Assembly (NCBI GenBank): GCA_002900995.3
Contig: CM035308.1
Span: 2,418,001-2,482,000 of the forward strand
DNA length: 64,000 nt
From: Ganoderma boninense
Lineage: Eukaryota > Basidiomycota > Agaricomycetes > Polyporales > Polyporaceae
Direction of reading: 5' to 3'
Below are positions 11,478-22,667 of this stretch, one piece after another (the stretch's first letter is position 1; every line of letters starts with the position of its first letter). The notes beneath the pieces are model-generated. The model was not told the DNA's origin. It was given only the letters and a program-made list of their open reading frames with translations, and did not search any database. The position numbers and the translations under genes were made by a program.

Positions 11478-11875
11478 GCTGGGGTAGAGAATGTGGAGGA
11501 ACTGGAGAGGAGAGTGAGAGAGAACTTGGAGAGAACTCGACAGAGTGCAATATTTCGGTGCTGTCGGACCCCGGAGTGCGGGGAATCACGAGGGCCCCCA
11601 CGCGGGGTCCACTCGCAAGTTGCCGCTGCTGCACCCACGCCCACGCAAGGCAACTGACGCGGTTGGAATGTGTACGACCATTCCGCCTGTCTTCCTCCAA
11701 GACGCGTTACGGACCACAGTGACTAATGCTAATAACCCACAGAGGTCCCACGCAGTCGAGTTCTTAATTCATTACAATTTATTCATTAGATGTGGCCCAG
11801 TGGGTTCATTCATAGGCTGGCAAGCCAGAGCCGACTCAGGACCCTGCAACGGCCAGCCATAAAGACGGGAAGAAA

Positions 11876-13737
11876 CTATGCGCTTGCTAACCATTCTGGT
11901 GAGTGGGCTTTCAACCGCATGGGTGCGTCTTCTTCCCTCGCCGGTGTCACAGACAAAATGGCGGAATGCTTCACCGCCCTCATGCCCCTTCGCTCCGCGC
12001 CCTCCTTGTGTAGAGCCGTTTTGACCTCCAGAACCCGACTGGTGTACCGAGAAACCTCGGGGTCCTGCATGGAACGAGGCGGTAGCGGCAAACCGTCTTC
12101 GAATGCTGTCACAGGATCCAGACGCCCCAATGACCGGATCCACTTCCCGACGGCAGCAAGAGACACTCTCACCTCCCAAGAGCCCCCCTCCTGAAAATAG
12201 CCAGCCTGAGTCAGCAGTCCCAATACAAGCCATGTACAGAAGACGTACTGTGATGGTACGACACAATGCGGCCTGGATCCCGAACGCCAACATGTATCCG
12301 GCAGCATGGTCCAATGCCTGCATAGGAAGGGCCTTTGGAGGGAGCGGGCGAGGTCCGTCCGTACCGCTGAACGCAGCATACGCCTCGGCTTCGGCGACGT
12401 TGTAACCGGTGGCCGTTTGGGTCAGTGAATCAAACTACGTGCGTATGCGTCATGTGAGGAAGCGGGAATTACGCAGCCCCCAATTCTGACGTACCCCACG
12501 GCGGTCTTTCCAGGGCCCTTCCCACCCGAACGCAGTCAAGCTCGCATATACGATCCCCGGGCGCGCCTCTGCAACTTGCTCGACGTCGAACCCCTTGCTT
12601 GCCAACCCACCCGGTCGGTACGACTGGAGGAACACGTCCGTGTCTTTCACCAAAGATGCGAACCTCTCGCAATCCGCAGGATCGTTCAGGTCCAGCTGCG
12701 TGGTCCGCTTCCCCCGCGAAGTATCCACGTCCAGGTTCGGGAGTGCAGGAAGCTTCGGCGACGTGACCCACAAAACTTCTGCGCCGTGTCCTGTTAAAAC
12801 CGAACGTCAGCAGGCTCTCTCCTCCACAGCACAACCCTACGGCATCTCACCTGCAAGCGTTCTCCCGCAAACCGGGCCCGCCAGGACCCTCGTCAGCTCG
12901 AGCACGCGGATCCCCTCTAGCGGTCGTGCTGGATTTCCTTTGATTTCCCGCCTCGGGGCATCCCCGACCTTCAGCAGCACGACGGGAGGGGTGTCCTGGA
13001 GTGCCTGTCCGTGCGGATGCGCGTCCCACTGTTCGAACGAGCGCAGCGCAGTGGCGACCATCTTGTTCTCCGCCGCTGCCGTTTCAAAGTCGACCGAGTT
13101 CCAGCCCAGGAGCGCCTCCTGGATCGACTCTCTCGTCGGCTGGCACTTCAGAATGTCCAGTATGCCTTGTTTGTGGCTGCCGCGAGGGACAACGTTAGAA
13201 ACTATGGGGATGAGACACAGCTCGGAAGCGGCTCACTGAGGGAAGTTGGTGTGGATCCGTACGTAGTTGTTGTCCTTTGTGCGGTACACGCCCGCAAGTG
13301 CCTCGAAGAGCTCGGAGATTTCCTCGGACCCCTCCACTTCGTAGTACGCCTCGCTCTCTGGAAAGAGAAAAAGCACGTTAGATACTACAATCTTAAGTCC
13401 AGATCGGCTGCGCCGCTCACTGAACTCGATGGCAGCATGGCATGCGTCCACCGTCACGGTCTGCTCGACCCCCGTCCTGAGCTGGTGGAAGTGCGCAGCC
13501 GCAAGTCCCGAGAGCCCAATTGCTGTCTGCACAAGCATATGCGCCGCGTAACATTTTTTTCAGCATGCCTCAAAGCAAAGGAGTGCGTCGTGGACATACC
13601 TGTGCAGCAGTGCCAATCTTGAACGATGAATCGACTACTGGGTCCGGTTGCGGCGTAAGCTGCAAGTGCGAGATGGCCCCCGCAGGCAGGGCCAACGACC
13701 GCCAGAGGGCTTCAGCTGGTGCCCTGGCTGCGTTCAT
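11876..13737 (-). CDS. CaiB/BaiF (class III) CoA-transferase
   Basis: Seven exons, 495 aa: complement(join(11876..12190,12249..12434,12495..12790,12851..13176,13237..13357,13421..13526,13600..13737)). Class III CoA-transferases move CoA between carboxylic acids through an aspartyl-CoA thioester. The family signature PLEGIRVLELTRVLAGPVCGRTLAG lies at about residues 200-225, followed by GHGAEVLWV, DVDTSRGKRTTQLDLN, DVFLQSYRPGGLASKGF and YASLTAFGWEGPW. The roughly 190-residue N-terminal extension (GLAAAHFHQLRTG, QTVTVDACHA, NNYVRIHTNFPHH) looks like the second half-domain placed first, as in the long fungal members. Late blocks GRRGFDSLTQTATGYN, LPMQALDHAAGYMLAFGIQAAL and EGGSWEVRVSLA complete the fold. 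The donor acid is unknown: formyl-, succinyl- and acylcarnitine-type relatives exist. No clear mitochondrial leader is visible. It lies about 0.4 kb from the ETF beta start, on the same strand. Confidence 0.88.
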
Positions 13738-14281
13738 GGTACAAGCAAGTCTCTAAGATGAACTAGGCAATGGTTAGCGGTCAAACACTGACGAAGACCT
13801 GAGTGTGTATATATGTGTGACTACATGAGAGAGAGAGCGATAAATATACCCTATTCCAGAACCAGCGCGCCTTGTTGACCGGGTGGCCACCCTAAGCGGT
13901 CCGGATGGAGAACACACATGTCCAACACTTCCTGCTCTGAAGTCCAACGGATCTTAACCGCAACACTAAAAGCACACTCCGTATCAATTCCGTGCGAGCT
14001 GGAGGACGCTATCCCACTCACCAATCGCAACCAGTTGGTCTCGATCAAAGAAACAAACTCAGACTTACTTACACGAAAGGGTTTGCGACCCCCCTGAACA
14101 GAATGCGGGCCCGCGACACCGGTGAACGGAGATTAAAAGCCAACTCTCGTCTAGAAGAAGAGTGCGTAGATACTTTTGGTCTACTCGCAAGCTGGCTAGC
14201 ATTACGACGATAACTACCTACTCAACCGCAACAGCGTCCCGCCCGAACACGAACAAACGCCCCCACCACTCCACGTTCAGT
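13738..14281. other. Intergenic between CoA-transferase and MPP beta
   Basis: About 0.54 kb. It contains a short (GA)n run near 13829-13838 and TATATATG just before it (about 13809-13816), upstream of the CoA-transferase start. No gene seen. Confidence 0.5.
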
Positions 14282-15878
14282 CTAGTAGACCAGCGACGAC
14301 ATGTCGTTGCGGATACGGTTGTAGTCGAGCAGGCCGTCGATGGGGCCGACAGCCGCGATGGCGATCTGTGTACGTGTATCCAGTCAGCGCATGCACGAGG
14401 ACCGGAAGAGACTGGCAACGTACATCCTTATCCCAAAGGTACTTCTGCGCGACCCGCTTGATGTCCTCAGTCGTGACCGCGTCGACCGCGAACTCGATCT
14501 GCTTGGGGGTCATACGGCGGCCGCTGGTGACGAGCTGGCGGCCGATGTCCTCCGCGATGGCGGTCGTGCCGTCGAGCGAGAGGAGGAGGGACGCCTTGAG
14601 CTGGCTCTTGGCGCGCTCGACCTCGACGTCCTTGGGCGCGATGGACATGCGCGTCCACTCGCGGAGCGTCATGTGCGCCATGTCGTCCATGTTCATCAGG
14701 TTCTCGGTGACGAGGTAGATGCCCCACAGGCCCGTGTCCGAGTAGCTCGTCGAGAACGACATGAAGCTGTTCGCGAGGTTGTGCGACGACACGATGTGCG
14801 ACAGCCGCGACGACATCAGGCCTGCCGCGCCGAGCGAGCGGTCCCAGTTCCCGAAGATGCTCTGCATCACGAGCATCGGGAAGTAGTCCGGCGAGCTCCA
14901 GCCGACACCCTCGACTGCGATCGCGACGTGCGCGGTGGGGAGCGTGTCGTCGCGGATGCGGACCTCGGAGCCGACGAAGTCCGTCTTGGGGTGCGAGAGG
15001 CCGCCGAGGGGGATGGGGTTGGACGAGACGGGGAGGTGGGCGAAGTGCTGCTCGGCGTGCTTGACGAGCTGCTCGTGGTCGACGCCGCCGGTGCCGACGA
15101 GGACCATGCGGTCAGCGGTGTAATTTGTCTTGATGTACGACGAGAGGTCGTCGCGCTGGATGGAGAGGATGTTCTGCTTGGGGCCGAGGATCGTCCGCCC
15201 GAGGGGTTGGCCTGCAAAACGTGAGCCTCGCCTCGCCCTGTTCCGCATGGCATGCCGACGTCACGTACCCTGGAAGGCAACAGCGTGCAAGTGGTCGAAC
15301 ACAACCTCCTCCATCTGCTTGTCCACCTCCTGCTGCTCGCGCAGGATCACGTCGCGCTCCCGCTCGATCGCAGACTTGTCCAGGGTCGAGTTCTGGAGGA
15401 TGTCGCTGATAATGTCGACGCTCGTGCCAACGTCCTTGGAGAAGCACTTGGCGTAGTACACCGTCTGCTCGCGCGACGTGTACGCGTTGAGGTGCGCACC
15501 GAGGCTCTCAACAGACAGCTCAAGCTGCTGTTGTGTGCGGCGGTTCGTGCCCTTGAATGCCATGTGCTCCAAAAAGTGTGCCGTACCGTTCGTCGCGTCC
15601 GTCTCCGCCCGCGAGCCTGCATCAATCCAGACACCGACGGTGGCCGTCTGGGCGTGGGGGTGCGCCTCAGTTGCGACTGTCAGACCATTGGGGAGTGTCG
15701 TGGTCTGAAGTTGGGGATGGGGGATGTTGACTGCAGTCGCAAACGACCGCAATGGGCGGCGCTGAGGTGTAAGCTGTCAGGCTCGTTTTCGACCGTGAAA
15801 ACGCAGAAAACATACGGGGAAGCGCGCTGCGCTGCGAAGAGCACGCCCAAGGGGGGCCGAGAGTGTGCTTGTCACCAT
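14282..15878 (-). CDS. Mitochondrial processing peptidase beta subunit
   Basis: Four exons, 475 aa: complement(join(14282..14365,14424 side..)); precise exons are 14282..14365, 14424..15211, 15269..15761 and 15816..15878. The beta subunit is the zinc-bearing, catalytic half of the matrix peptidase that removes presequences from imported proteins. The N-terminus is Arg/Ser/Ala-rich, ending around RSFAT, a good presequence. The inverse zinc motif HFLEH at about residues 77-81 has the metal ligands and catalytic Glu, and a distal Glu lies in [10 protein letters not shown] about 75 residues on. [16 protein letters not shown] and the C-terminal [25 protein letters not shown] are typical of MPP beta. 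Core I of complex III is a paralogue, but the intact HxxEH argues for the active peptidase. A 156-bp piece of exon 3 is duplicated at 22256. Confidence 0.93.
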
Positions 15879-17300
15879 CGAGGTCGTAGAGAGTAGAGAG
15901 TTCGTCGTCGACGGAAGTGGGGACCGGAAGAATACGGTGCAGAGTCGGAGTCTGAAGATTAACGCCGTAATGTCCTGCCATCGGGCAAACTTGGGTCAAT
16001 CCCGCCTCGGCGCTTCAACAACAGCGTAATTCCCCGATCCCAGTTGGTCAAGACAAATCCAAGCCTGCACATTGATGGCCCATGTATCAGCATACCAGAC
16101 AGTAGGATAAGTACTTACTTGTGTGGAACGGACCCTCGACGGAGTCCTATATGCTGCCAGTGTAACCTCGTACTCGACGAGAGCTATCGGAGGAGAGATG
16201 TGGTTCTCACCGTGGGTCCTCTCATCCCAGTCCGTCCTGGTGCAATTTATCGGGCTTCCGAGCAGGGACGGAGGCTTATACATGGTCCCCTATGCACAAG
16301 TTCTGGAACTGGTCAAAGAGGCACAATATTGTGGATTCCCCAAGGCAAGCGGGTCTGAGGGGCGGGCCCCATAGGCGGAAACGCAAGCGGGACCTACGGG
16401 CGCGGGCGACAATAGGCAGCCAGAAGCTCAGACCGAAGCCGGTGCGGGCTGGAAGCATCATGTGCTTTGGCGAAGAGAGGTTGCCTCTTCGCTGACAACT
16501 GACACAAGACGGTCACCGAGATGTTGATTCATCGAGCTGACCCCAGCAATAATCTGTGCGCATGCACAATACACAGCGATGCCCAAGCCTCATGTCGGCA
16601 CGCACGTACGTGTATGCCCCATCGCTTCCAATCAATGACCTGGAAGACGATGTCTCTGCGAGACGCACAAAGGAGCTAATTATGCTGGTCATCGCGCCCA
16701 GCGATGCGTGCTCGGAGTGCTCTGACAGCGATGCCATGAAGCCGAGAACGTGTAGACCCAAGAAGGCGAGTCATATGCGACGGAAGACATCCTTTGCATC
16801 ACTGGAACGAGGAATCACTCACAAGGTTAGATGGTGTGGTGGGGACCGTGAGTGTTCACTTCGCGGGCGTTCACTCGAAACGGCATTGACCTCCAAAAAT
16901 GGAAGGATTGTGGAGGAACAGGGGAGAGATGTGGTTATCGGAGCGACGACGAAGCGGCACACTGTACCCGGGGGGGGGAGAAGGTTGGATAGATGTCGGG
17001 TATTTAGCGCACGCAGATTCCCGGCACGAATAATGTCGCTCGTTGGAGACCGCTGGCGCGAACGTGGGTGAAGTTCTCCGGGCGTCGATTTGGAGCTTCT
17101 TGCCAAACGGCAGTCGTCGCCCCCAACCGCGCTCGGCTCTGGTAGACAACCGATGCCCAAGCACGCCCAACCCGGTCCCAGTTGGACGCATTCATCGGAA
17201 CAAGGTCGCACGTGTCTGGCGTTCCCTGAAGAGGATACACAGTCCACTGCAGCTGAATGAAGCTCTCGAGTGTCTGGGGAGTCGGGTTTGCATCACCTGC
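15879..17300. other. Gene-poor stretch upstream of MPP beta
   Basis: Open frames here lack splice-compatible extension and known motifs. The segment 16069-16120, about 190 bp upstream of the MPP beta start, is the source of the second half of the chimeric duplicate at 22414-22465. A run of nine G lies near 16972-16980. I see no other structure. Confidence 0.45.
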
Positions 17301-17341
17301 GTGTACTTGTATCAGTACCGCCTGTCATTTTGGAAGCAGCC
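17301..17341 (+). repeat. First copy of a 41-bp direct repeat upstream of a secreted-protein gene
   Basis: Begins GTGTACTTGTATCAGTA and ends near TTTTGGAAGCAGC. It matches 17643-17683 with only a few substitutions. The copies are about 340 bp apart in the same orientation. Confidence 0.75.
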
Positions 17342-17642
17342 GCAACCACCTCGCGCCACAAAATGCTTGCTATACTCCACTTGCAGGAGCTCACGCAATG
17401 GAGCGCAACCGAGGACAGCTTTTACCACCTCCGTTGGCAATGCCGGAGGCTTTTAATCCGTTTTAGAGTCGGAGGCCTATCCAGAGTACTGTTCAAGTTG
17501 TTAGTGGGGGTTGTTGACCTCATTGGGACACGGTGAGTGGCGTCCAGAGAAGAGTTAGTTGGGTGGTTAGAATTGTCTGACGCTCTGACGCGCCTGTCTG
17601 AATCAGACATTCCAGACCCGTCAGATTTCTGGCGGTGACGTT

Positions 17643-17683
17643 GTGTACTTGTATCAGTAACGCCTGCTATTTTGGAAGCGGCG
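17643..17683 (+). repeat. Second copy of the 41-bp direct repeat, promoter-proximal
   Basis: Lies 105-145 bp upstream of the ATG at 17788 and just before a TATA-like ACATATTTAAG at about 17709. It may be a duplicated cis-regulatory element or part of a duplicated promoter. Function is inferred from position only. Confidence 0.7.
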
Positions 17684-17787
17684 GCAATGTGTGCGCTTCA
17701 ACCTCGAAGCACATATTTAAGCCACCTTGCCCAAACCCCACAACCTCAGAAAGCCGAGCTCTCTACCTCTACCACAGCCTGAACACC

Positions 17788-18296
17788 ATGTACTCCTCCC
17801 GCATTGTTGCATTCGCCATGGTCGCTGCCTTTGGCCTCGTCATGCCCGCCAAGGCCGACTTCTTCGCCAACTTCTTCGACGGTGCGTCCCCCATCGCTCT
17901 TTTCCACTTCACGTAGAGTGAGACTGACATGTACTTGCCTTTTGCCATCGCAGATGACAACTGCTCCGTCAACGGCGGCATCGGTGTCTCGCTGAAGAAC
18001 CCCGGCTGCCTCGGCGAGGCCGGGCGCGGGTCGGTCTACATCCCCAACACCGGCCTTGGCTCCTTGGACGACAACCAGTTCTGCCTGGTCATCACGTCCA
18101 ACAGCGGCAGCTGCACGTGCCAGAACGTTGGCTTCAACTTTAAGGCGACGGGGTTCTGTCACCAGTTGAACCCGAGCGATCAGAGCTACCGTTTCATCTC
18201 GGTCAGTACTGTCCCAACTCCCATTAGGTATAGTCCGGAGGGAATGCGAAGCTGACCTTGGCCTCATAGGGCTCGTGCGGGCACAACAACTGCTGA
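17788..18296 (+). CDS. Small secreted cysteine-rich protein
   Basis: Three exons, 122 aa: join(17788..17881,17954..18201,18270..18296). The first 22-24 residues form a signal peptide (hydrophobic AFAMVAAFGLVMPAKA). The mature part carries eight Cys: DNCS, PGCL, QFCL, a CTC pair, GFCH and two in the last exon, SCGHNNC. Eight Cys can form four disulfides, typical of secreted effector-like or surface proteins. The spacing does not match hydrophobins (no CC pairs) or cerato-platanins that I recognise. The last exon encodes only GSCGHNNC, so correct splicing decides two Cys. A TATA-like box at 17709 and two 41-bp repeats lie upstream. The function is unknown; effector, antimicrobial and wall roles are all possible. 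Confidence 0.8.
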
Positions 18297-18318
18297 GCGG
18301 GACGTTCAGTTCATAGCG

Positions 18319-18383
18319 GAGAGAAATAGTGCGATATTGATAGCTGGAAATGGGGGAGAGAAATATTGCGATGTTGATAGATG
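18319..18383. repeat. Two imperfect 28-bp tandem repeats in the 3' region
   Basis: GAGAGAAATAGTGCGATATT... (18319-18346) and GAGAGAAATATTGCGATGTT... (18356-18383) differ at three positions. They start 22 nt after the stop of the secreted Cys-rich gene, so they probably lie in its 3' UTR. Confidence 0.7.
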
Positions 18384-20936
18384 AGGTTGAGATTGATTGA
18401 CGTTGTACAATGTTATTGCGCTCATATCTTCCGGTATCATGACCGGACCGAAACACGATTGCTGCTGTATGCGACTTATGGTGCTATACGCGGCGGTGAG
18501 TGAAACACGGTAGTCCATAGTGATATGGGCACAGCAGGGAACGTGGTTAAAGTCCAAACCTATTCCCAAACGTGTGACCGTATCTGAAATGCATCGAATG
18601 CAGTTGTGGGGGTCAGGGCGTGAATATATCAGGAGGCTGTGCGCGTCGTTCAATGAGCGTGACGCACCTGCGTGAGAACAGAAGCTCTATTTACGAAACC
18701 GTCCAAGCAAAGTTCATGATACCCGCGTGCGAGGGGAGTGCGAGCAAACCACTTCACAGGCCGAGGGCTAGAGGGCTGGGCAAACCGATCGAAAACGGGT
18801 TGATGCTGTCAAGGAAAGTTCGGGTGCGGCGCCGGTAGAAGCGAACAGGGAACGTACGAGCGCACTGGGCGGAGGGTCCTCGGGTTCTCCATGCTTCGCG
18901 GCGGCCTGGAAGAAGCCCCTGGGAGTCGGAGGGACAACATTGATGCCAGGCTCCAGCTGTGTTTAGCACTTGGATTCTCGACGGAGGGGAGGAAAGCACG
19001 CACCGTAACTTAGAAAGAGGAGGCAGTAGGATCTTCTGAGTGGAGCTCGCACAGAGAGCAGTTTAGCTTACGACGTCGGCGACGTGACGGGCAACGCTAA
19101 GAGAACGCAATCGATCTGGGGCTTGGGGACCTCGGGCGCATACATGCTCCCCACGACATTGTCGTGCCTTCCCTGCATCCTCATGGTGGGAGCGAGCGCA
19201 CGTGTTCTGGGTTCTGTCATGATGTGTGGTTTTTTACGAACTTGGCGACAAGAAGCGAGCGTGTGGAATGGCATGGGCGATATGTCTTCCCGCTTCGCTC
19301 AGGACCGAAACTGCGACCTATCGAGCACAGCGTACATTGCCTGAAAGATGATTCAGCGTTTAGTGAGTATGTATCCAGAGCCCAGACAACTTAAACATCC
19401 GTACTACTGTCAAGGAAACCGCCCTTCTGATGCTGACATGCATCTCAGGACGGAGGCCACATCTCACCAGCAAACGCTGTCAAGAAACACAGCGGCTTTT
19501 AAAGTTCTGGGTGCCCTCGGGGTTGCAGCGGAGCTATTACACTGGTATCCGGTGAGTCTCGCACGCTCCGCTGATCGAAGTGAACGTGCGAGGTGAGCCT
19601 GGCCGAAGTTCTCCCTACAGAGCCCGGGATTCTGTGCGTAAATAGATACAAAAGTTAGCTACCAGACTCCAGTGTCAGCCTGCCCCAATTACCTCGAACG
19701 AACGGAGTAAAAACTGTACAGTTCATAACCCAAAGCGGTCATATGCCGTATATGGCAGCCCTGCTACCGTACGCCATCCAACAAGCGCTCTCCGCTCGCG
19801 GCCCGCCTGCGAGCGCTTTGCTCCCCCCACATGTCACGGTGTCGCCCCGTCTCTCCTCTCAACGTCGCATCTGGCCCTCGCCATGATGCACCGCTACCCT
19901 CAACAGTTCCACGGTCCCACTGTTATCCGCAAAACAAGACCACATGCATATGATTCATGAAAACCGACCCAAGTTCAACTGCAGTCCATTCCCTACTTAA
20001 GGGAATATAAATGAAGATACCGTCCGCCGCCCTGCCCCCGCCCTGCCACAACTTTGACAGCAGCTTCGAGTGTCTTCGTTGAATCCGGGGTGTTGCATTG
20101 GTGGGTACTCTCAGGCTTTGGCCGCACAAGAAAGCGCCTTACAGTCAGGTGGCGGACAAGGCGTTATGTGGATTGTCACGCGAACATGGAGTCCAACACC
20201 ACAAGGGTTCTCCGTCACGGTAGGAGACCATCGTGGACATCTTCGTGAGCTGGCGAATTTGGCAGCTTCCTGAAACCGCATGTGGTACTGCGCAAGCTCA
20301 CACTCACCCGTATTCAACTGACGACAACGTCCAAACGAAGCGCATGCGCGTCAAGGCCAGTTACTAACCCGTGCATGTTTACGGAGCTGGGCGTTTTCGA
20401 CCGGTCCGTAGTACTTCCATTCATATACGATGTTTTTCGCGCGGTTGTGCCTCTACTCGGCTTATAAGGATGCCAGCAGGTGGCGTTGTGTCATGGAACA
20501 CATTTCTAGACCTGTTATCCTTGTATCTGTGGTACGTATTGAACCCGTCACAGGTTATCGTGCTGCCTTTCCTGACCTTTTTCTTACCGTGTGGCCCACA
20601 TGGATTATTCTTTCCCCTTACCTGCCAGGCCTGTGCCGCCGGAGCGAGACCCATGTTGTTAAGGTGCCGAACATGCTCAACTAATGTGGGTCTTTCGTCG
20701 CTTATGTCCTCGAGTTGGTGCATAGTTTGCCCCAAGTTCACCCCGTGTTCCCGCATGCAGCGTTTATTCTCTCTTGAGACGCTGCAGACGCACTGCGAGG
20801 ATACCTCATCCCCATCCTGAAGATCATATGGGTAGAGCTTGGCCGCATGTTCGGCCGCTGGTGATTTCAAGCACATATAAGGAGTACCGCGATTACAACA
20901 CTCGAATACCACCCCACCGTCCGCTGTCTACTCGCA
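18384..20936. other. 2.5 kb gene-poor region
   Basis: I found no frame with family motifs or phase-consistent introns on either strand. TATA-like TATAAATG near 20007-20014 and short frames do not extend into a credible gene. It may contain decayed repeats too diverged to recognise by eye. Confidence 0.45.
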
Positions 20937-21971
20937 ATGAAATCTCACATACACCTCCTACCTTGTATCGCGGTCATCGTGGCCGCATTTGCATCCGTCA
21001 CTAAGGTGCGCACTCCCCCTGTCCTTGCTGCAATCACTTACACACCTGTGCTAGTAGACGGAGGCTCGCGCCACCAAGCACATAGAGTTGAAAGATGACT
21101 CCAAGTATCATGCGCTGCTGGTCGACAAGGACGAGGAGGACCGTCTCTCCGAGCTGCTACAACACGACTTCGCAGAGCTCGGGGTCATCGGGACCTACAC
21201 GACCCATCCTCCATACGCATGCCCACGTTGCGGCAAGGAAACCGAGTTCATCGACTGGTTCGTCGATCATTTATATATCTCGCAATCCACGCACCCGTTC
21301 GGCCGCTGACTTCTAAGTTCTAACGGGCAGGGTCTTCACGGCGCTCGAGCGTGGCGTCCACACTCGCGAGTGGCTAGTCGAGGCCATGCGCGACGGTAGA
21401 TCGTCAAAGAAGACTGCACACGATGTGTACTGCTCTCGGTGCGGCCATCTGACCGCGTTTCAAGACTACAGCGGGGAAGAGGGCGGGGTCCTCGACGTAT
21501 CTGACGCCAACGTGAGTCGCATGGCAATTTACGAGTCCAGCAGTGCAGATCAGTCACGAACGCCCCGTATCGCAGCAATACGACCACGCGGCGAAGTCTT
21601 TCGGGTACCAGGTTCACAAGCGTGAAGAACCTGTGCCCGCGCGCAGAGACGAAGCGGCTTGGTTTATTGCGGGGGGCAAATTTGGATGGGAGGTGAAAAG
21701 AGAGACCGCTCCGGATGCTGTGTTGGTACGTGTGCCAAGGTGTGCACTCACGAACGTTTTAATCAGTATTCTCAGAAACGCGCGGAGGAGCTGGCAAGTG
21801 CCGAATTGACTGGTGATGCGCCCCTCCCGCCGCAATGTGCTCCTCGTATTTCTTGGAATATCAAGAGGGACAAAGCCCCAAACTACGTTGTGGTACGTGG
21901 TGTGACGTGTACTTGGACATCGCTCATATACATATCAGAAACACGCGGACGGACTCGCTCAGGAGGATTGA
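20937..21971 (+). CDS. Secreted protein with two CxxC motifs, unknown family
   Basis: Six exons, 252 aa: join(20937..21005,21058..21257,21331..21511,21576..21725,21767..21892,21939..21971). All joins keep phase and use GT-AG borders. Exon 1 encodes exactly the signal peptide (MKSHIHLLPCIAVIVAAFASVTK). The mature protein has two matching short blocks: ACPRCGKETEFIDW at about residue 78 and YCSRCGHLTAFQDY at about residue 119. Each has CxxCG followed by T-x-F-x-D-[WY], so they look like an internal repeat able to bind one zinc with four Cys or form redox-active pairs. The rest is charged, with repeated Lys/Glu and Trp-Glu segments. The last exon ends KHADGLAQED. I do not recognise a family. The second intron donor (GTTCGT) is less usual than the others; without that splice the frame stops at 21309. 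Confidence 0.65.
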
Positions 21972-22255
21972 AAAGGAACTCGGGGTGCGCCGTGCGTATA
22001 TGCTGCTGGAGTCGTGGTTCATGAGTGTGAGCACTTTAATTCTTCCAAGTCGCATGAAATCCACACACATGGAAAGCAGCTGTGCTGATTTTAACGCTAG
22101 GGTTCGCGATACTTTGTATAGTGCATTCATTGTCCTCGCCGGCTCGTGTATTTTCTGGGTTTTGGAGATGTCTATCAATGTGTAACATGCCTATAGCTCG
22201 CTTATTTGGACAAGGCGGAAAAGGTGTCAGCGCGCGGCAATCATACTTGTGCTTT

Positions 22256-22465
22256 GGATGCGGACCTCGGAGCCGACGAAATCCGTCTTGGGGTGCGAGA
22301 GGCCGCCGAGGGGGATGGGGTTGGACGAGACGGGGAGGTGGGCGAAGTGCTGCTCGGCGTGCTTGACGAGCTGCTCGTGGTCGACGCCGCCGGTGCCGAC
22401 GAGGACCATGCAACATTGATGGCCCATGTATCAGCACACCAGACAGTAGGATAAGTACTTACTTA
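22256..22465. pseudogene. Chimeric duplicated fragment of the MPP beta locus
   Basis: Bases 22256-22411 match 14954-15109 (MPP beta exon 3) with one visible mismatch (AAGTCC to AAATCC). They are followed almost directly by 22414-22465, which matches 16069-16120, the upstream flank of the same gene, with one visible change (CATACC to CACACC). Both parts keep the original orientation and order, but the roughly 960 bp between them is missing. This is a non-functional scrap, not a gene. Confidence 0.85.
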
Positions 22466-22667
22466 CACAATACTTATGGCGAGTTTACATTCCAACTCTC
22501 AGACTATGACATCATAAAAGCATGGATATATTCGCGCATGCAGACGACTAGTACTGTAAGTAGTACAGGTACTATATATACAGTCATAGAACGGCAGGGA
22601 AGCGGTGCATGAGTCCATTGGTGAGAGTGCGAGATGACGGCAACAGCAGAACCCAGATGATAAGAAA

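Noticed and set aside
14340..15224. Long plus-strand open frame (294 codons)
   Set aside because: It is antisense to MPP beta exon 3, whose frame shows all family motifs. The Arg/Asp/Val-rich composition is typical of the complement of GC-rich codons.
16107..16118. Recurring AAGTACTTACTT motif (also near 22455, 41533 and 47685)
   Set aside because: The copy at 22455 is explained by the MPP-locus duplication; the others match only over a short palindromic core (AAGTACTT).
16556..17071. Plus-strand 171-codon frame
   Set aside because: Mixed composition, no motif or signal, no splice-compatible neighbours, and overlaps equally long minus-strand frames.
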